Of a stretch of DNA of 64,000 nucleotides, positions 33,661 to 43,607 are shown in pieces. The position numbers and the translations under genes are program-made. The first letter of the stretch is position 1; every line of letters begins with the position of its first letter. Below the pieces are notes generated by a model. The model had not been told where the DNA came from. It saw nothing but the letters and a program-made list of their open reading frames with translations, and did not search any database. The stretch is from positions 1 through 64,000 of the forward strand of contig NZ_JASHJL010000015.1 of assembly GCF_030733205.1 (NCBI RefSeq), in the 5' to 3' direction. The DNA comes from Mameliella sp. MMSF_3455. GTDB taxonomy: Bacteria; Pseudomonadota; Alphaproteobacteria; Rhodobacterales; Rhodobacteraceae.

Positions 33661-35031
33661 TCAGCGGATCGCGTCCAGGATACGGGCCCAGCTGCGGATG
33701 CCCTTGTGAAAGCTCTCGACGTCGTATTTCTCGTTCGGGGAATGGATCTGGTCGTCGTCCTTGCCCCAGCCGACCAGCATCGTGTCCATGTCGAGGATCG
33801 ACTTGAAATACCCTGCCACGGGGATCGAACCGCCACAGCCGGTAAAGGCCGCATCGTGCCCCCATTCGGCGCCCAAGACGCTGCGCGCGGATTCGAAAGC
33901 GGGATGCGTCGTCTGCATCTGGCTGGCGGGCGAGGCGCCGTGGCCATGGAATTCGACCGTGACATCCTCGGGCAACTGCGCGCGGACCCAGGCCCGGAAA
34001 TGTTCGCGCAGGGCGTGGGGATCCTGCTGGCCGACGAGCCGGAAGCTGACCTTGGCCGAGGCCTGTGACGGCAGCACCGTCTTGAAACCGTCGCCGGTAT
34101 AGCCGCCGATGATTCCGTTGATCTCGGCCGTGGGGCGCGACCAGATCATTTCCAGAGCGCTGCGATCCTGTTCCCCGGCCGGTTTCGACAGGCCGACGTC
34201 GCCCAGAAATGTGCCGTGGTCGAATTTCAGTGCCTCCCACTGCGCATTCATCTCGTCCGAGAGTTCCGGCACCCCGTCGTAGAAATGCGGCACCTGGATG
34301 TGGCCGTTGTCGTCGTGCAGGTTGGCCAGAATGCGCGACAGCACGCGGATCGGGTTGCGCGCAACGCCGCCGTACATGCCGGAATGTAGGTCCTTGTCCG
34401 GGCCTGTAAGGGTGATTTCCTCGCCCAGCAGCCCGCGCAACTGGGTCATGATCGCGGGCACGCGGCTTTCGAACAGGCCGGTGTCGCAGATCAGGGCGAT
34501 GTCGGCTTTCAGCTCTTCCTTGTTTTCCTTCAGGAACGGGATCAGCGACGGGGAGCCGCTTTCTTCCTCGCCCTCGAAGAAGAAGGTGATGCGGCAAGGC
34601 ATCGAACCATGTTCCGCCTTCCACGCCCGGCAGGCCTCGACAAAGGTCATCAGCTGGCCCTTGTCGTCCGAGGAGCCGCGTCCGCGGATGACCTTGCCCT
34701 TGGCCGTTTCTTCGATCGCCGGATCAAAGGGATCGCGGTCCCAAAGATCTAGCGGGTCGACCGGCTGGACGTCGTAATGGCCATAGAACAGGACATGCGG
34801 GCCATCGCCCTCGACATGGCCCACAACCATCGGGTGACCTGGCGTGGTCCGGGTTTCGGCGGCGATGCCCAGGCTTTTCAGGTCCTCGACCAGCCACTCC
34901 GCCGCCTGCCGACACTTGTCGGCATAAGCCGGGTCGGTCGAGATGGAGGGGATCCGCAAGAGCGCCATGAGGCGGTCCAGGGCAGCGGGAAGATCGGCGT
35001 CGATGCGCGCAAGCGTGGCGTCGAGAGACAT
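33661..35031 (-). CDS. M20-family metallopeptidase (dipeptidase type)
   Basis: A 456-residue cytoplasmic di-zinc peptidase. VLFYGHYDVQPVDPLDLWD gives the first metal His and Asp, GRGSSDDKGQLMTFVEAC the bridging Asp, and FFFEGEEESGSPSL the catalytic and metal Glu pair. A dimerisation domain occupies the middle, and GCGGSIPVAGYFK lies near the C-terminal metal site. It resembles carnosinase-like dipeptidases (M20A/PepV-type). It lies alone, with no obvious operon partner. Confidence 0.88.
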   Translation of the reverse strand: MSLDATLARIDADLPAALDRLMALLRIPSISTDPAYADKCRQAAEWLVEDLKSLGIAAETRTTPGHPMVVGHVEGDGPHVLFYGHYDVQPVDPLDLWDRDPFDPAIEETAKGKVIRGRGSSDDKGQLMTFVEACRAWKAEHGSMPCRITFFFEGEEESGSPSLIPFLKENKEELKADIALICDTGLFESRVPAIMTQLRGLLGEEITLTGPDKDLHSGMYGGVARNPIRVLSRILANLHDDNGHIQVPHFYDGVPELSDEMNAQWEALKFDHGTFLGDVGLSKPAGEQDRSALEMIWSRPTAEINGIIGGYTGDGFKTVLPSQASAKVSFRLVGQQDPHALREHFRAWVRAQLPEDVTVEFHGHGASPASQMQTTHPAFESARSVLGAEWGHDAAFTGCGGSIPVAGYFKSILDMDTMLVGWGKDDDQIHSPNEKYDVESFHKGIRSWARILDAIR

Positions 35032-35087
35032 GGGAACTCCTGATTTTTCGGCGAGGCTAACAGACCGCTTGGGACTGTCCAGCGGGA

Positions 35088-35762
35088 TCAGAGTTCGACA
35101 AGCGGCGCGGCGGCCAGAACCTCTCCGGTGGGGGCTCCGGTGGGCGAACCGCCGGGCGGTTCGTCCGAAACGGCAAGTGTGCCGCCGGCCATCCGGGCTG
35201 CCAACGCCGGCGTCAGCGCGACCTCGGCCACATCCGCATCCGGCAGCACACCCAGCGAAACCGGTGCCGGATCGTCCTGGGCGATCAGCCAGAGTTCCAG
35301 CGCCCGGCCTTCGCGCGGGCCACCTTCGAGCCGGGCCAGCACCAGTTCGTCACCGGTCACCTGAGCCTCATAACGCAAGGCGCCGTCGGCAGAGGCCAGT
35401 TCAGCCCCAAGATCCGGACCGCGGGTCAGGAAGGGCAGGGGAGCGACATAGGCCAGCGCGGCCAGCGTCGCGACGCCCAGCCCTGCGCCCAGCCACCAGC
35501 GACGGGCCCGCGATTCCGGCGCCCCGCCAACAGAGGCCAGCAGCGCACGCCGCACCCGTGGCGAGGGTCTCACCTCGTCCAGTTCATCGGCCAGGTCCGC
35601 AAGGCGGGATTCCCAATGGTGGACACGGGCGGCAAATTCCGGATCCTCGTCCACGCGGCGCGCGGCCACGCCTTCGAGATCCGCCGAGAGCAGGCGCAGG
35701 ACATATTCCGCGGCGAGCAGATCGTCGTCGTCTTCGGGCATTTCGGGCAGATCAGAGCTCAT
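35088..35762 (-). CDS. Anti-sigma factor (RskA/ChrR-like)
   Basis: A 224-residue single-pass membrane protein. The acidic N-terminal cytoplasmic part (SSDLPEMPEDDDDLLAAEYVLRLL in outline) has the anti-sigma helical pattern of the RskA group. One membrane helix (WLGAGLGVATLAALAYVAPL) follows, then a periplasmic RskA domain ending PPGGSPTGAPTGEVLAAAPL. The ATG overlaps the sigma-factor stop by four bases, which supports a cognate pair. It has no zinc-binding HxxxCxxC motif. Confidence 0.85.
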   Translation of the reverse strand: MSSDLPEMPEDDDDLLAAEYVLRLLSADLEGVAARRVDEDPEFAARVHHWESRLADLADELDEVRPSPRVRRALLASVGGAPESRARRWWLGAGLGVATLAALAYVAPLPFLTRGPDLGAELASADGALRYEAQVTGDELVLARLEGGPREGRALELWLIAQDDPAPVSLGVLPDADVAEVALTPALAARMAGGTLAVSDEPPGGSPTGAPTGEVLAAAPLVEL

Positions 35763-36307
35763 CGGGACATGCACTCCCTGAGGCTCTGCAGACTCCGGCG
35801 CAGCCAGGTCCGCATGGTGTTGAGTGGCACTTCGAACCGCGCGGCGAGATCGGCATAGCTGGCCCCCTCGAGGTAGGCCCCGCGCACCGCTCTTGCGCGC
35901 TGGTCCGGCAGTTCATCAAGGCAGCTGACGATGCGTTGGCTTTCGGAGGCGGCAATGGTCGAGGCCTCGGGCCCGGGGCGGGAATCGGGCAGCGCGTCTG
36001 TTTCCGTCCTGTCCTGGCCGGATTGCGAGCGCTGGCGCGCACGCAGGCGGTCGATGGCGATGTTGCGGGCGATGGTGATCAGCCAGGTCATCGGGCTGTG
36101 GCCGGTGACGGCATAGCGGTCAGCCTTGTTCCAGATGCGCAGAAAGACCTCCTGCAGGGTATCCTCGGCCTCTTCGCGGTCTTTCAGCACCGACAGGCAA
36201 ATCGCCAGCAGCTTGCCGCTGGTGGCATCGTAGAGGGCCCCAAAGGCGCCGCGGTCACGCAATGCGACGCGCGCGATCAGGGCCTCGATGTCGCTTCGGG
36301 TTGTCAT
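35759..36307 (-). CDS. ECF sigma factor
   Basis: A 182-residue extracytoplasmic-function sigma factor. Region 2 includes LYDATSGKLLAICLSVLKDREEAEDTLQEVFLRIW, and region 4 is the helix-turn-helix RAVRGAYLEGASYADLAARF with LNTMRTWLRRSL (both in outline). It resembles the SigK-type ECF group with RskA anti-sigma factors. It heads a two-gene operon and is probably released when the membrane anti-sigma is degraded. The signal is unknown. Confidence 0.9.
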   Translation of the reverse strand: MTTRSDIEALIARVALRDRGAFGALYDATSGKLLAICLSVLKDREEAEDTLQEVFLRIWNKADRYAVTGHSPMTWLITIARNIAIDRLRARQRSQSGQDRTETDALPDSRPGPEASTIAASESQRIVSCLDELPDQRARAVRGAYLEGASYADLAARFEVPLNTMRTWLRRSLQSLRECMSR

Positions 36308-36427
36308 GCCTGCTCCGGTTCTGCCAAGACGTCTTGCAGGTTAGGACGTGGCCGGGTCAAGGCAATGAATCATGTTTCCGATACGCGACATTATGTAACT
36401 ACGATCAAAGTTGTAATGGTCAGTCCG

Positions 36428-36441
36428 TTGATTCAGATCAA
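36428..36441. promoter_or_regulatory. FNR/FnrL box upstream of hemA
   Basis: TTGATTCAGATCAA is a perfect match to TTGAT-N4-ATCAA. It lies 133 bases before the hemA start in a 266-base intergenic region. hemA of Rhodobacter sphaeroides is known to be under FnrL control, so oxygen regulation is likely here too. Confidence 0.75.
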
Positions 36442-36573
36442 GGATGCGACGGATGGTCCGGTTCTAAACGGTGGACACATCACCTCGCGGTCGTTAGTTA
36501 TTCATGAAATTGAATAGGGTGTGACTGCAGCACCGGCCCCTTGGCGAGGGTCGAAAGTAGAAGGAGGAGCCCG

Positions 36574-37803
36574 GTGGACTACACCGCGAAACTGGATGAC
36601 GCCCTGAACCGTCTGCACGAAGAAGGCCGTTACCGCACCTTCATCGACATCGAGCGCAAGAACGGCCAGTTCCCGCATGCCACCTGGCGCAAGCCGGACG
36701 GCAGCGAGACTCCGATCACCGTCTGGTGCGGCAACGACTACCTTGGCATGGGGCAGCATCCGGTTGTCCTTGAGGCCATGCACGAGGCCATCGACGCCAC
36801 CGGTGCGGGTTCGGGCGGGACGCGCAATATCTCGGGCACCACGGTCTATCACAAGGCTCTGGAGGCAGAACTTGCCGATCTGCACGGCAAGGAAGCTGCC
36901 TTGCTGTTCACCTCCGCCTATGTCGCCAACGACGCGACCCTGAGCACGCTGCCGAAACTCTTTCCGGGCCTGATCATTTATTCGGACGAGCTGAACCACG
37001 CCTCGATGATCGAAGGCGTGCGCCGCAACGGTGGCGCCAAGCGCATCTTCAAGCACAACGATCTGGACGATCTGCGCGCCAAGCTGGAAGCGGACGATCC
37101 CGCGGCCCCCAAGCTGATCGCCTTTGAATCTGTCTACTCGATGGATGGCGATTTCGGGCCGATCGAGGCGATCTGCGACCTGGCGGATGAATTCGGCGCG
37201 CTGACGTATATCGACGAGGTGCACGCGGTCGGCATGTACGGTCCGCGCGGCGCCGGTGTATGCGAACGTGACCGCCTGATGCACCGTATCGACATTATCA
37301 ACGCGACGCTGGCCAAGGCCTATGGCGTGATGGGCGGCTATATCGCTGCCTCGGCGAAAATGTGTGACGCGGTGCGGTCTTACGCGCCGGGGTTCATCTT
37401 TTCGACCTCTCTGGCGCCGGCGCTGGCGGCGGGCGCGCGGGCCTCGGTCGCTTTCCTCAAGACCTCCGAGGGCCAGAAACTGCGCGATCTGCACCAGGAA
37501 CGTGCGAAGATCCTCAAGACCCGGCTCAAGGGCATGGGGCTGCCGATCATCGATCACGGCAGTCATATCGTGCCGGTGATCGTCGGCGATCCGGTCCACA
37601 CCAAGCAGCTGAGCGACATGCTACTAGAGGGCTACGGCATCTACGTCCAGCCGATCAACTTCCCCACCGTGCCGCGTGGCACCGAACGTCTGCGCTTTAC
37701 GCCTTCGCCGGTGCATGGCCCGAACGAAATGGATCGTTTGGTGGGCGCGATGGACGAATTGTGGAGCCATTGTGCGCTGAATCGCGCTGAACTCGCCGGC
37801 TAA
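36574..37803 (+). CDS. hemA: 5-aminolevulinate synthase
   Basis: A 409-residue PLP enzyme that condenses glycine with succinyl-CoA, the first step of the C4 haem pathway. [43 protein letters not shown] and the PLP lysine in [16 protein letters not shown] are the family blocks. The GTG at 36574 has a perfect AAGGAGG six bases upstream; a TTG at 36541 would add an unrelated arginine-rich leader. An FNR box lies upstream. The RodZ-like gene and ispG follow. Confidence 0.95.
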   Translation: MDYTAKLDDALNRLHEEGRYRTFIDIERKNGQFPHATWRKPDGSETPITVWCGNDYLGMGQHPVVLEAMHEAIDATGAGSGGTRNISGTTVYHKALEAELADLHGKEAALLFTSAYVANDATLSTLPKLFPGLIIYSDELNHASMIEGVRRNGGAKRIFKHNDLDDLRAKLEADDPAAPKLIAFESVYSMDGDFGPIEAICDLADEFGALTYIDEVHAVGMYGPRGAGVCERDRLMHRIDIINATLAKAYGVMGGYIAASAKMCDAVRSYAPGFIFSTSLAPALAAGARASVAFLKTSEGQKLRDLHQERAKILKTRLKGMGLPIIDHGSHIVPVIVGDPVHTKQLSDMLLEGYGIYVQPINFPTVPRGTERLRFTPSPVHGPNEMDRLVGAMDELWSHCALNRAELAG

Positions 37804-37928
37804 ACCCCGCCAATACCTGTCAAATGGCTTGAGATGTGTTAGCCTTATCGCAATAACCGGGTTGCACGAATCGTGTAGCCCGGACCGGGCAGGCACATAA
37901 ATGATGGGTAGAATGGGGCAGTCTCGCA

Positions 37929-39770
37929 ATGATCGGGCGCAAATCCCAGCACCGTGACGACAGTGGCGATGACCAGTCGCCACAAAGCTTTGATGACTAC
38001 ACCCTGAAGCTGGGTGACGTCATGCGCGGTGAACGGGCGACAATGGGCAAGTCGCTGCTGGATGTTCAGCGAGAGCTGCGCATCAAGGCAAGCTACATTG
38101 CAGCAATCGAGAATTGCGATCCTTCCGCCTTTGACACACCGGGGTTCATCGCCGGTTACGTCCGTTCTTATGCTCGATACCTCGGGATGGACCCGGACGA
38201 GGCATTTGCGCATTTCTGCGCGGAAAGCGGCTTTTCCGTTGCGCACGGCATGTCGCAAGAGGCCTCTGTCATCCGCAAGCCCAAGAATGACAAGGCACGC
38301 GCGCGCAACCGCGATTCCATCGCGGAACCGCGCATGCCCTTCGCCCCTGCAAATGACAGCATCCTGTCCCGGGTCGAACCGGGTGCGTTGGGGTCCTCGT
38401 TGGTGCTGCTGGCCCTGATCGGCGGCATCGGTTACGGCGGTTACCGCGTGTTGCAAGAGGTGCAGCGCGTTCAGGTGACGCCTGTCGACCAGACCCCTAT
38501 CGTGCTTAGCGAACTGGACCCGCTTCAAGCGGCCATCGCCCCCAGTGCGCGCGACGAGGGTGATGAAACCACGCAGGCCGGCGTCTTTACCCCGCCGACG
38601 ACCGAGGCCTTTGATCGTCTTTATCGACCGCAGGCACTGGATGTTCCGGTTCTGGTGGCGCGCGATGCCCCGATTTCGACCCTGGACCCCGAGCGTGTCG
38701 GTGTCTTTGCCGGCGGTGGCGGTCCGCGCGGTTTGCCGAATGTGCAGGACAGTTCGCTGGCCGCCGCGGCGCTGGCGGATCGTCTCGTTGCCGAAGGCGT
38801 CATCCCGGAGTCCTCTGATGGTCCGTCGCCTGCCAGCCCGCTTGCCGTGGCCAGCGGCGTGACGGTCGTCGCCGTGCGTCCCGCCTGGGTCGAGGTCCGT
38901 TCCGAGAACGATGGCGTTCTGGTCTCTCGTGTCTTGAACGCGGGCGAAACCTTTGCCGTGCCGCGTGATGCCTCCAGCCCGCGTATCCGTGTCGGCGAAT
39001 CCGGTGCCGTCTACTTCAACGTCGACGGTCGGACCTACGGCCCCGCCGGTCGACCGGGGCGTGTGACCAGCAACATCTCTCTTGCCGGGGCGGACGTGGT
39101 GGATCGCTACGATATTGCTGATTCCGCACAGGACCGGGATTTGGCCTCCGTTCTTGGGGATTTGAACCTGACCGCGCCGCAGGTGGCCCGGGCAGAGCCG
39201 GTGCAGCCCGCTGCTCAGAAACCGATCCCTACCGACCTGGCGCGGAACGTGCCGAACGTCCCGCCGGTTGCACGGCCCGAAAGCATCGCGCTGGCGGCTG
39301 CCATTGCCGCGGCGCCCGCTCCTTCGGTTCCTGCGCCGCAGCCGGTCGCGCCTGCGCCCGCCCCCGTCGAAGTGGCGGAACCGGCGCCCGCGCCGGAACC
39401 CGTGCAGCCCAACGTACCGCGCGTCACCGCCGAACCCGCGCCCGGCATCACCGTCGTGGCCGTGGCGGAAACCTGGGTAGAGATCACCTCGCCCTCGGGC
39501 AAGAAACTGCTGGCGCGGCTGCTGAAGCCGGGCGACACCTACAAGGTGCCGCAGACCGACCAGGCGCCGACGATCTTCTCGGGCAATGCGGGCGGCGTCT
39601 TCTTTGCCGTCAACGGCGAGACCTACGGCCCCTATGGGCCCAGCGGTCAGTTCGGGCGTGATCTTGCCCTGTCGGCCGGCGACATCCAGCGCGAGATGCA
39701 GGTCGCCGATCTGACCCGGAACCAGACACTGGCCAAGGTCGTCGCGGAACTGCAACTGCAGGACCAGTAA
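37929..39770 (+). CDS. RodZ-like protein with duplicated C-terminal domain
   Basis: A 613-residue bitopic membrane protein. Residues 24-100 form a cytoplasmic helix-turn-helix domain (YTLKLGDVMRGERATMGKSL and onward), as in RodZ, which links MreB to the cell-wall machinery. A membrane helix lies at about 153-173. The periplasmic part has two DUF4115-type beta domains, near 310-385 (VTVVAVRPAWVEV ... YFNVDGRTYGPAG) and 505-590 (ITVVAVAETWVEI ... FFAVNGETYGPYG), separated by a Pro/Ala-rich linker. Usual RodZ proteins have a single such domain. Confidence 0.8.
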   Translation: MIGRKSQHRDDSGDDQSPQSFDDYTLKLGDVMRGERATMGKSLLDVQRELRIKASYIAAIENCDPSAFDTPGFIAGYVRSYARYLGMDPDEAFAHFCAESGFSVAHGMSQEASVIRKPKNDKARARNRDSIAEPRMPFAPANDSILSRVEPGALGSSLVLLALIGGIGYGGYRVLQEVQRVQVTPVDQTPIVLSELDPLQAAIAPSARDEGDETTQAGVFTPPTTEAFDRLYRPQALDVPVLVARDAPISTLDPERVGVFAGGGGPRGLPNVQDSSLAAAALADRLVAEGVIPESSDGPSPASPLAVASGVTVVAVRPAWVEVRSENDGVLVSRVLNAGETFAVPRDASSPRIRVGESGAVYFNVDGRTYGPAGRPGRVTSNISLAGADVVDRYDIADSAQDRDLASVLGDLNLTAPQVARAEPVQPAAQKPIPTDLARNVPNVPPVARPESIALAAAIAAAPAPSVPAPQPVAPAPAPVEVAEPAPAPEPVQPNVPRVTAEPAPGITVVAVAETWVEITSPSGKKLLARLLKPGDTYKVPQTDQAPTIFSGNAGGVFFAVNGETYGPYGPSGQFGRDLALSAGDIQREMQVADLTRNQTLAKVVAELQLQDQ

Positions 39771-39862
39771 CGACACGCGGCGCGATGGCGCACGGGCTGG
39801 TCTGTGGCGCGCGCAACGACTAGTGTCCGCCTCGAGACCAACGCAAACACAGGACAGAGCGC

Positions 39863-40987
39863 ATGAGCCTCAATCACGTCCGCCCGTGGCGCAACATCTA
39901 TCGTCGCACATCCCGGCAGATCATGGTCGGCAATGTCCCCGTCGGGGGGGATGCGCCGATCAGCGTCCAGACGATGACCAACACGGTCACCACGGATATT
40001 CCCGGTACGATCAAGCAGGTGCAGGCCGCAGCTGAAGCGGGGGCTGACATTGTCCGGGTGTCGGTTCCCGATGAGGATTCCTCGCGCGCGCTGAAGGAAA
40101 TCGTGCGCGAAAGCCCGGTGCCGATCGTCGCCGACATCCATTTTCACTACAAGCGCGGGATCGAGGCCGCCGAGGCCGGCGCCGCCTGCCTGCGCATCAA
40201 CCCGGGCAACATCGGCAGCCAGGACCGCGTGCGGGAGGTGATCCAGGCCGCGCGGGATCACAATTGCTCGATCCGGATCGGCGTGAATGCCGGCAGCCTC
40301 GAAAAACACCTGCTGGAGAAATACGGCGAACCGTGCCCCGACGCGATGGTCGAAAGCGGGCTGGATCACATCAAGATCCTGCAGGACAACGATTTCCACG
40401 AGTTCAAGATCAGCTGCAAGGCCTCGGATGTCTTCATGGCCGCGGCCGCCTACCAGCAGCTTGCCGAACAGACCGATGCGCCGATTCACCTTGGCATCAC
40501 CGAGGCCGGGGGCCTGATGTCCGGCACGATCAAATCCGCCATCGGGCTGGGAAACCTGCTGTGGATGGGGATCGGCGACACGATCCGCGTGTCCCTGTCG
40601 GCGGATCCGGTCGAAGAGGTCAAAGTCGGCTACGAGATCCTGAAATCGCTTGGCCTGCGCCATCGCGGTGTCAATATCATCTCTTGTCCCTCCTGCGCAC
40701 GGCAGGGGTTCGACGTGATCAAGACCGTGGAAGTGCTTGAAAAAAGGCTGGAACACATCAAGACGCCGATGAGCCTGTCGATCATCGGCTGCGTCGTGAA
40801 CGGCCCCGGCGAGGCGTTGATGACAGATGTCGGTTTTACCGGCGGCGGTGCGGGCAGCGGCATGGTCTACCTGGCCGGCAAGGCCAGCCACAAGATGTCC
40901 AACGACCAGATGATCGACCATATCGTCGAAGAGGTCGAAAAGCGGGCAGAGGTCATCGAGGCCGGACAGACCGAGGCGGCGGAGTAA
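39863..40987 (+). CDS. ispG: 4-hydroxy-3-methylbut-2-enyl diphosphate synthase IspG
   Basis: A 374-residue [4Fe-4S] enzyme of the non-mevalonate isoprenoid pathway that converts the cyclic diphosphate MEcPP to HMBPP. The N-terminal TIM-barrel domain has [12 protein letters not shown] and RINPGNIG. The cluster cysteines occur in [12 protein letters not shown] and [11 protein letters not shown]. The length is normal. It lies downstream of the RodZ-like gene, a common arrangement in this group. Confidence 0.96.
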   Translation: MSLNHVRPWRNIYRRTSRQIMVGNVPVGGDAPISVQTMTNTVTTDIPGTIKQVQAAAEAGADIVRVSVPDEDSSRALKEIVRESPVPIVADIHFHYKRGIEAAEAGAACLRINPGNIGSQDRVREVIQAARDHNCSIRIGVNAGSLEKHLLEKYGEPCPDAMVESGLDHIKILQDNDFHEFKISCKASDVFMAAAAYQQLAEQTDAPIHLGITEAGGLMSGTIKSAIGLGNLLWMGIGDTIRVSLSADPVEEVKVGYEILKSLGLRHRGVNIISCPSCARQGFDVIKTVEVLEKRLEHIKTPMSLSIIGCVVNGPGEALMTDVGFTGGGAGSGMVYLAGKASHKMSNDQMIDHIVEEVEKRAEVIEAGQTEAAE

Positions 40988-40993
40988 CCCGCC

Positions 40994-41419
40994 TCATTCC
41001 GTCAGGTACCGGCCCAGGACGAAGGCCGGCATCTCACCCCGGATCAGCCTGTCGCGCATGACGTAAGAGGGCAAGGTGTCCAGCGTGAGCGCCTGCATCA
41101 GCGCGCCGTTTTCTGGCTCGGCCGTGTCCAGCAATCTTGCAGAGACGCCCTGCGCCCGTGCCATGTCCTGCAGATCGGCCCAAGCGGCGGCACAATTGTC
41201 GCAGTCCGGCCCGCTGAACATGGCGATCACGGCGCCCTGCTTGCCGAACAGCGCCGGTGCATGGCGGGCGATCAGGTCCAGGTCGTCTTGGCGTTCGTCT
41301 GCATAGAAGTCTGTTGGCGCCGGCGCGCTGAGCGCCCTGAGACGCTCCGACAGCGACATCTCCTGCGCCAGAGAAGGGCCGGCGCAGAAGGCAATGATGA
41401 CGAGTGCGGCCCGGATCAC
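40994..41419 (-). CDS. Exported thioredoxin-like protein
   Basis: A 141-residue protein with a signal peptide (MIRAALVIIAFCAGPSLA). A thioredoxin-fold domain contains the redox motif CDNC in MFSGPDCDNCAAAWADL and a cis-Pro region LDTLPSYVM. It overlaps the stop of the DsbA gene by four bases, so it is co-translated with it. It probably serves periplasmic disulfide chemistry, either as reductant or isomerase; the direction cannot be read from sequence. Confidence 0.75.
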   Translation of the reverse strand: MIRAALVIIAFCAGPSLAQEMSLSERLRALSAPAPTDFYADERQDDLDLIARHAPALFGKQGAVIAMFSGPDCDNCAAAWADLQDMARAQGVSARLLDTAEPENGALMQALTLDTLPSYVMRDRLIRGEMPAFVLGRYLTE

Positions 41420-42195
41420 TCGGCGGCGCGCTGGTCTTCGATGATCTGGCGCATGGTGGGCAGCGGCGCATAGCCGCGCACCATTTCCTCGCCGAAGACA
41501 AAGCTGGGGGTGCCGTTGATGTTCATGGCCAGCGCCAGTTCACGGGTTTCCGCGATGCGGCGGGCGACTTCGTCGCTGTCCATCTCTGCCATGATCGCAT
41601 CGGCATCCAGGCCCAGCGTCTGCGCGATCCGGCGCAGAGGTCCGTTGCCCGGGTTGCCTTCCAGCGTGATCAGCGCATCATGCACGGCCTTGTAGGCCTC
41701 GTCCCCAGCCACGATATGCGTGGCGACGGCGAATTTCGACGACACCATCGACGCCTCGCCCAGGATCGGGAATTCCTTGAGGATGTAGCGGATGTTGCCG
41801 TCGCTGGCGATCAGCTCTTCGACCTCGGGATGGGCGCGGCGGCAATAGCCACAGCGGTAATCCATGAACTCGATCACGGTCACGTCGCCGTCGGGATTGC
41901 CGCCGACCCAGGAGAACCCGTCGTCCAGCAGGCGGGCCATGTTGTCCGACACAAGGGCGTCGTCCTGCGCGGCCTGTGCCTGTTTTTCACGGTCTTCAAG
42001 AACGGCGACGGCCTCCATGATGACCTGCGGGTTTTCCAGCAGGTACTCGCGCACCTGTGCGCCGAAAGCGGCGCGCTGGTCGGGCGACATGGACGAGAAA
42101 TCAAAGCCGTCGTCGTCCTGCGCCTGCACCATCGGGGCCGCAAGCAGACAGAGGGCAGCGGCACTGCCGCAAAGGAATTTGGTCGAGGTGAACAT
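41416..42195 (-). CDS. Exported DsbA-family disulfide oxidoreductase
   Basis: A 259-residue periplasmic protein. The signal peptide ends MVQAQ. A helical N-terminal part (SPDQRAAFGAQVREYLLENPQVIMEAVAVL in outline) is typical of the ScsC/Com1-like DsbA subgroup and may mediate oligomerisation. The active site is CGYC in FMDYRCGYCRRAHPE, and the cis-Pro loop is INGTPSFVFGEE. It lies between an M48-TPR protease and a thioredoxin-like protein in one operon. Confidence 0.85.
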   Translation of the reverse strand: MFTSTKFLCGSAAALCLLAAPMVQAQDDDGFDFSSMSPDQRAAFGAQVREYLLENPQVIMEAVAVLEDREKQAQAAQDDALVSDNMARLLDDGFSWVGGNPDGDVTVIEFMDYRCGYCRRAHPEVEELIASDGNIRYILKEFPILGEASMVSSKFAVATHIVAGDEAYKAVHDALITLEGNPGNGPLRRIAQTLGLDADAIMAEMDSDEVARRIAETRELALAMNINGTPSFVFGEEMVRGYAPLPTMRQIIEDQRAAE

Positions 42196-42221
42196 ATGGG
42201 GACTCCCAATGGTGTTGTTTG

Positions 42222-43550
42222 TTATTTGGCCCGTTTCGCCGCACTTAGCACATCCTGTGCCCGTTGCCACGGGGCAGAGCCGCGGGGCAGGGTGGCAACC
42301 GCGCGTTCCGCGTGCAGCCTTGCGTCCTTGAGGCGCCCCTGCAGGGCGTAACGTTCCGCCGTCACGACCGAGGCCATGCCCGGCTGGCCGGTCTTGGCAT
42401 AGGCCACGGCAAGGTCGCGCAGCACGCGGGCATCGGTGAAGTCGCGCCCGCGGGCGGCCTCCAACGCCTTCAACGCCTGCCGATGGTTGCCGGTGGCAAG
42501 CAGCGATCGACCCAAGCCCCCCAGGATCAGCGGTTCGCGCGGGGCGCGATTGGCGGCCGCCTGGTAGACCTGCACGGCGGCACCGAACTGGCGCGACTCC
42601 AGCAGGATCTGGCCCTTGAGCTCCAGCAAGTAAGGATCGCTGGGGCGCAGCGCGATGGCGCGGTCGATCGCGGCGAGGGATTTCTTGAGGTTCGACTGGC
42701 GGTGCCAGGCCACGGCCTCGCGCATGTGGGCGATGTCCTGGCTTCCGCTGTCCTTGAGCCGTCGCAGCGTCCACGAAGGCGCGCGCTTGAAGGCGGTCAG
42801 TTTGCCCTGTGCCCGCTTGAACCAGTATTGCGCGGTGGCATCCCGGCCGGGGCTTTTCTGTCCGGCCACCAGCGCCTCGAGCGCGCGCAGCCGGTCACGG
42901 GTCATCGGGTGGGTGCGCATGTAGGGGTCCTGACGACCGACCGACAGCGCCTCTTGGCCGCGAAAGAGCTCTTGCACCTCCAGCGCGCCGCGCGGATCGA
43001 CACCGGCGCGCATCATGAACCGGACAGAGGATATGTCGGCGGCGGATTCCTCGGCCCGGGTATGCGACATGAACAGCCGCATGGCCGAGGATTGCGACCC
43101 GATGGCGGCCGCCGCCGCCGCCTGGCTGTTGGCACCGGCGGCGGCGGCAGCGGCGGCCAGCGCCATGCCGATCCCGGCGGCGGTGCGCGCAGCCCGCAGG
43201 TTGCCAAGGCGGCGCGCGATATGGCCGTTGGCGATATGTGCGGCCTCGTGCGCGATCACGGCCTGCAGGGCCTCGGCGCTGTCCAGCCGCATGATCAGCC
43301 CGGAATGCAGAAAGATATGCCGCGTATCAGTGACAAAGGCGTTCAGTGACCCGTCGTCGATCACGATGATCTTGACCTGCTGCGGGCTGAGGCCGGCGGC
43401 GGAAAGGATGGGCGAAGCAAGCTGGCGCAGCGCATATTCCATGTCCGCGTCGCGCAGCAGCGTGGTGGCCGCCTGGGCCGGAGCTGCTGCCAGAATGGAC
43501 AGAGACATCACCAAGGCGGTCAGACGGGACAGGATCGTGTGGCGGATCAT
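42222..43550 (-). CDS. Exported M48 metalloprotease with TPR repeats (BepA-like)
   Basis: A 442-residue periplasmic protein with a signal peptide ending AAAPAQA. The zinc motif is HEAAH in AVIAHEAAHIANGH, and the third ligand is in ESAADISSV. A C-terminal region of tetratricopeptide-like helices follows from about 230. E. coli BepA, with this layout, assists or degrades outer-membrane proteins such as LptD. The ATG at 43550 begins the signal peptide. DsbA follows 26 bases later. Confidence 0.85.
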   Translation of the reverse strand: MIRHTILSRLTALVMSLSILAAAPAQAATTLLRDADMEYALRQLASPILSAAGLSPQQVKIIVIDDGSLNAFVTDTRHIFLHSGLIMRLDSAEALQAVIAHEAAHIANGHIARRLGNLRAARTAAGIGMALAAAAAAAGANSQAAAAAAIGSQSSAMRLFMSHTRAEESAADISSVRFMMRAGVDPRGALEVQELFRGQEALSVGRQDPYMRTHPMTRDRLRALEALVAGQKSPGRDATAQYWFKRAQGKLTAFKRAPSWTLRRLKDSGSQDIAHMREAVAWHRQSNLKKSLAAIDRAIALRPSDPYLLELKGQILLESRQFGAAVQVYQAAANRAPREPLILGGLGRSLLATGNHRQALKALEAARGRDFTDARVLRDLAVAYAKTGQPGMASVVTAERYALQGRLKDARLHAERAVATLPRGSAPWQRAQDVLSAAKRAK

Positions 43551-43607
43551 TGACGGGCTGCTCCTTGTGCTCGTAAGCCTCACTGGCGACACAGTAGAGA
43601 GGCGGGC

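Noticed and set aside
38500-39420. The Pro/Ala-rich part of the RodZ-like protein as a possible frameshift or low-complexity artefact.
   Set aside because: The frame continues cleanly into a second well-conserved domain, so the linker is genuine.
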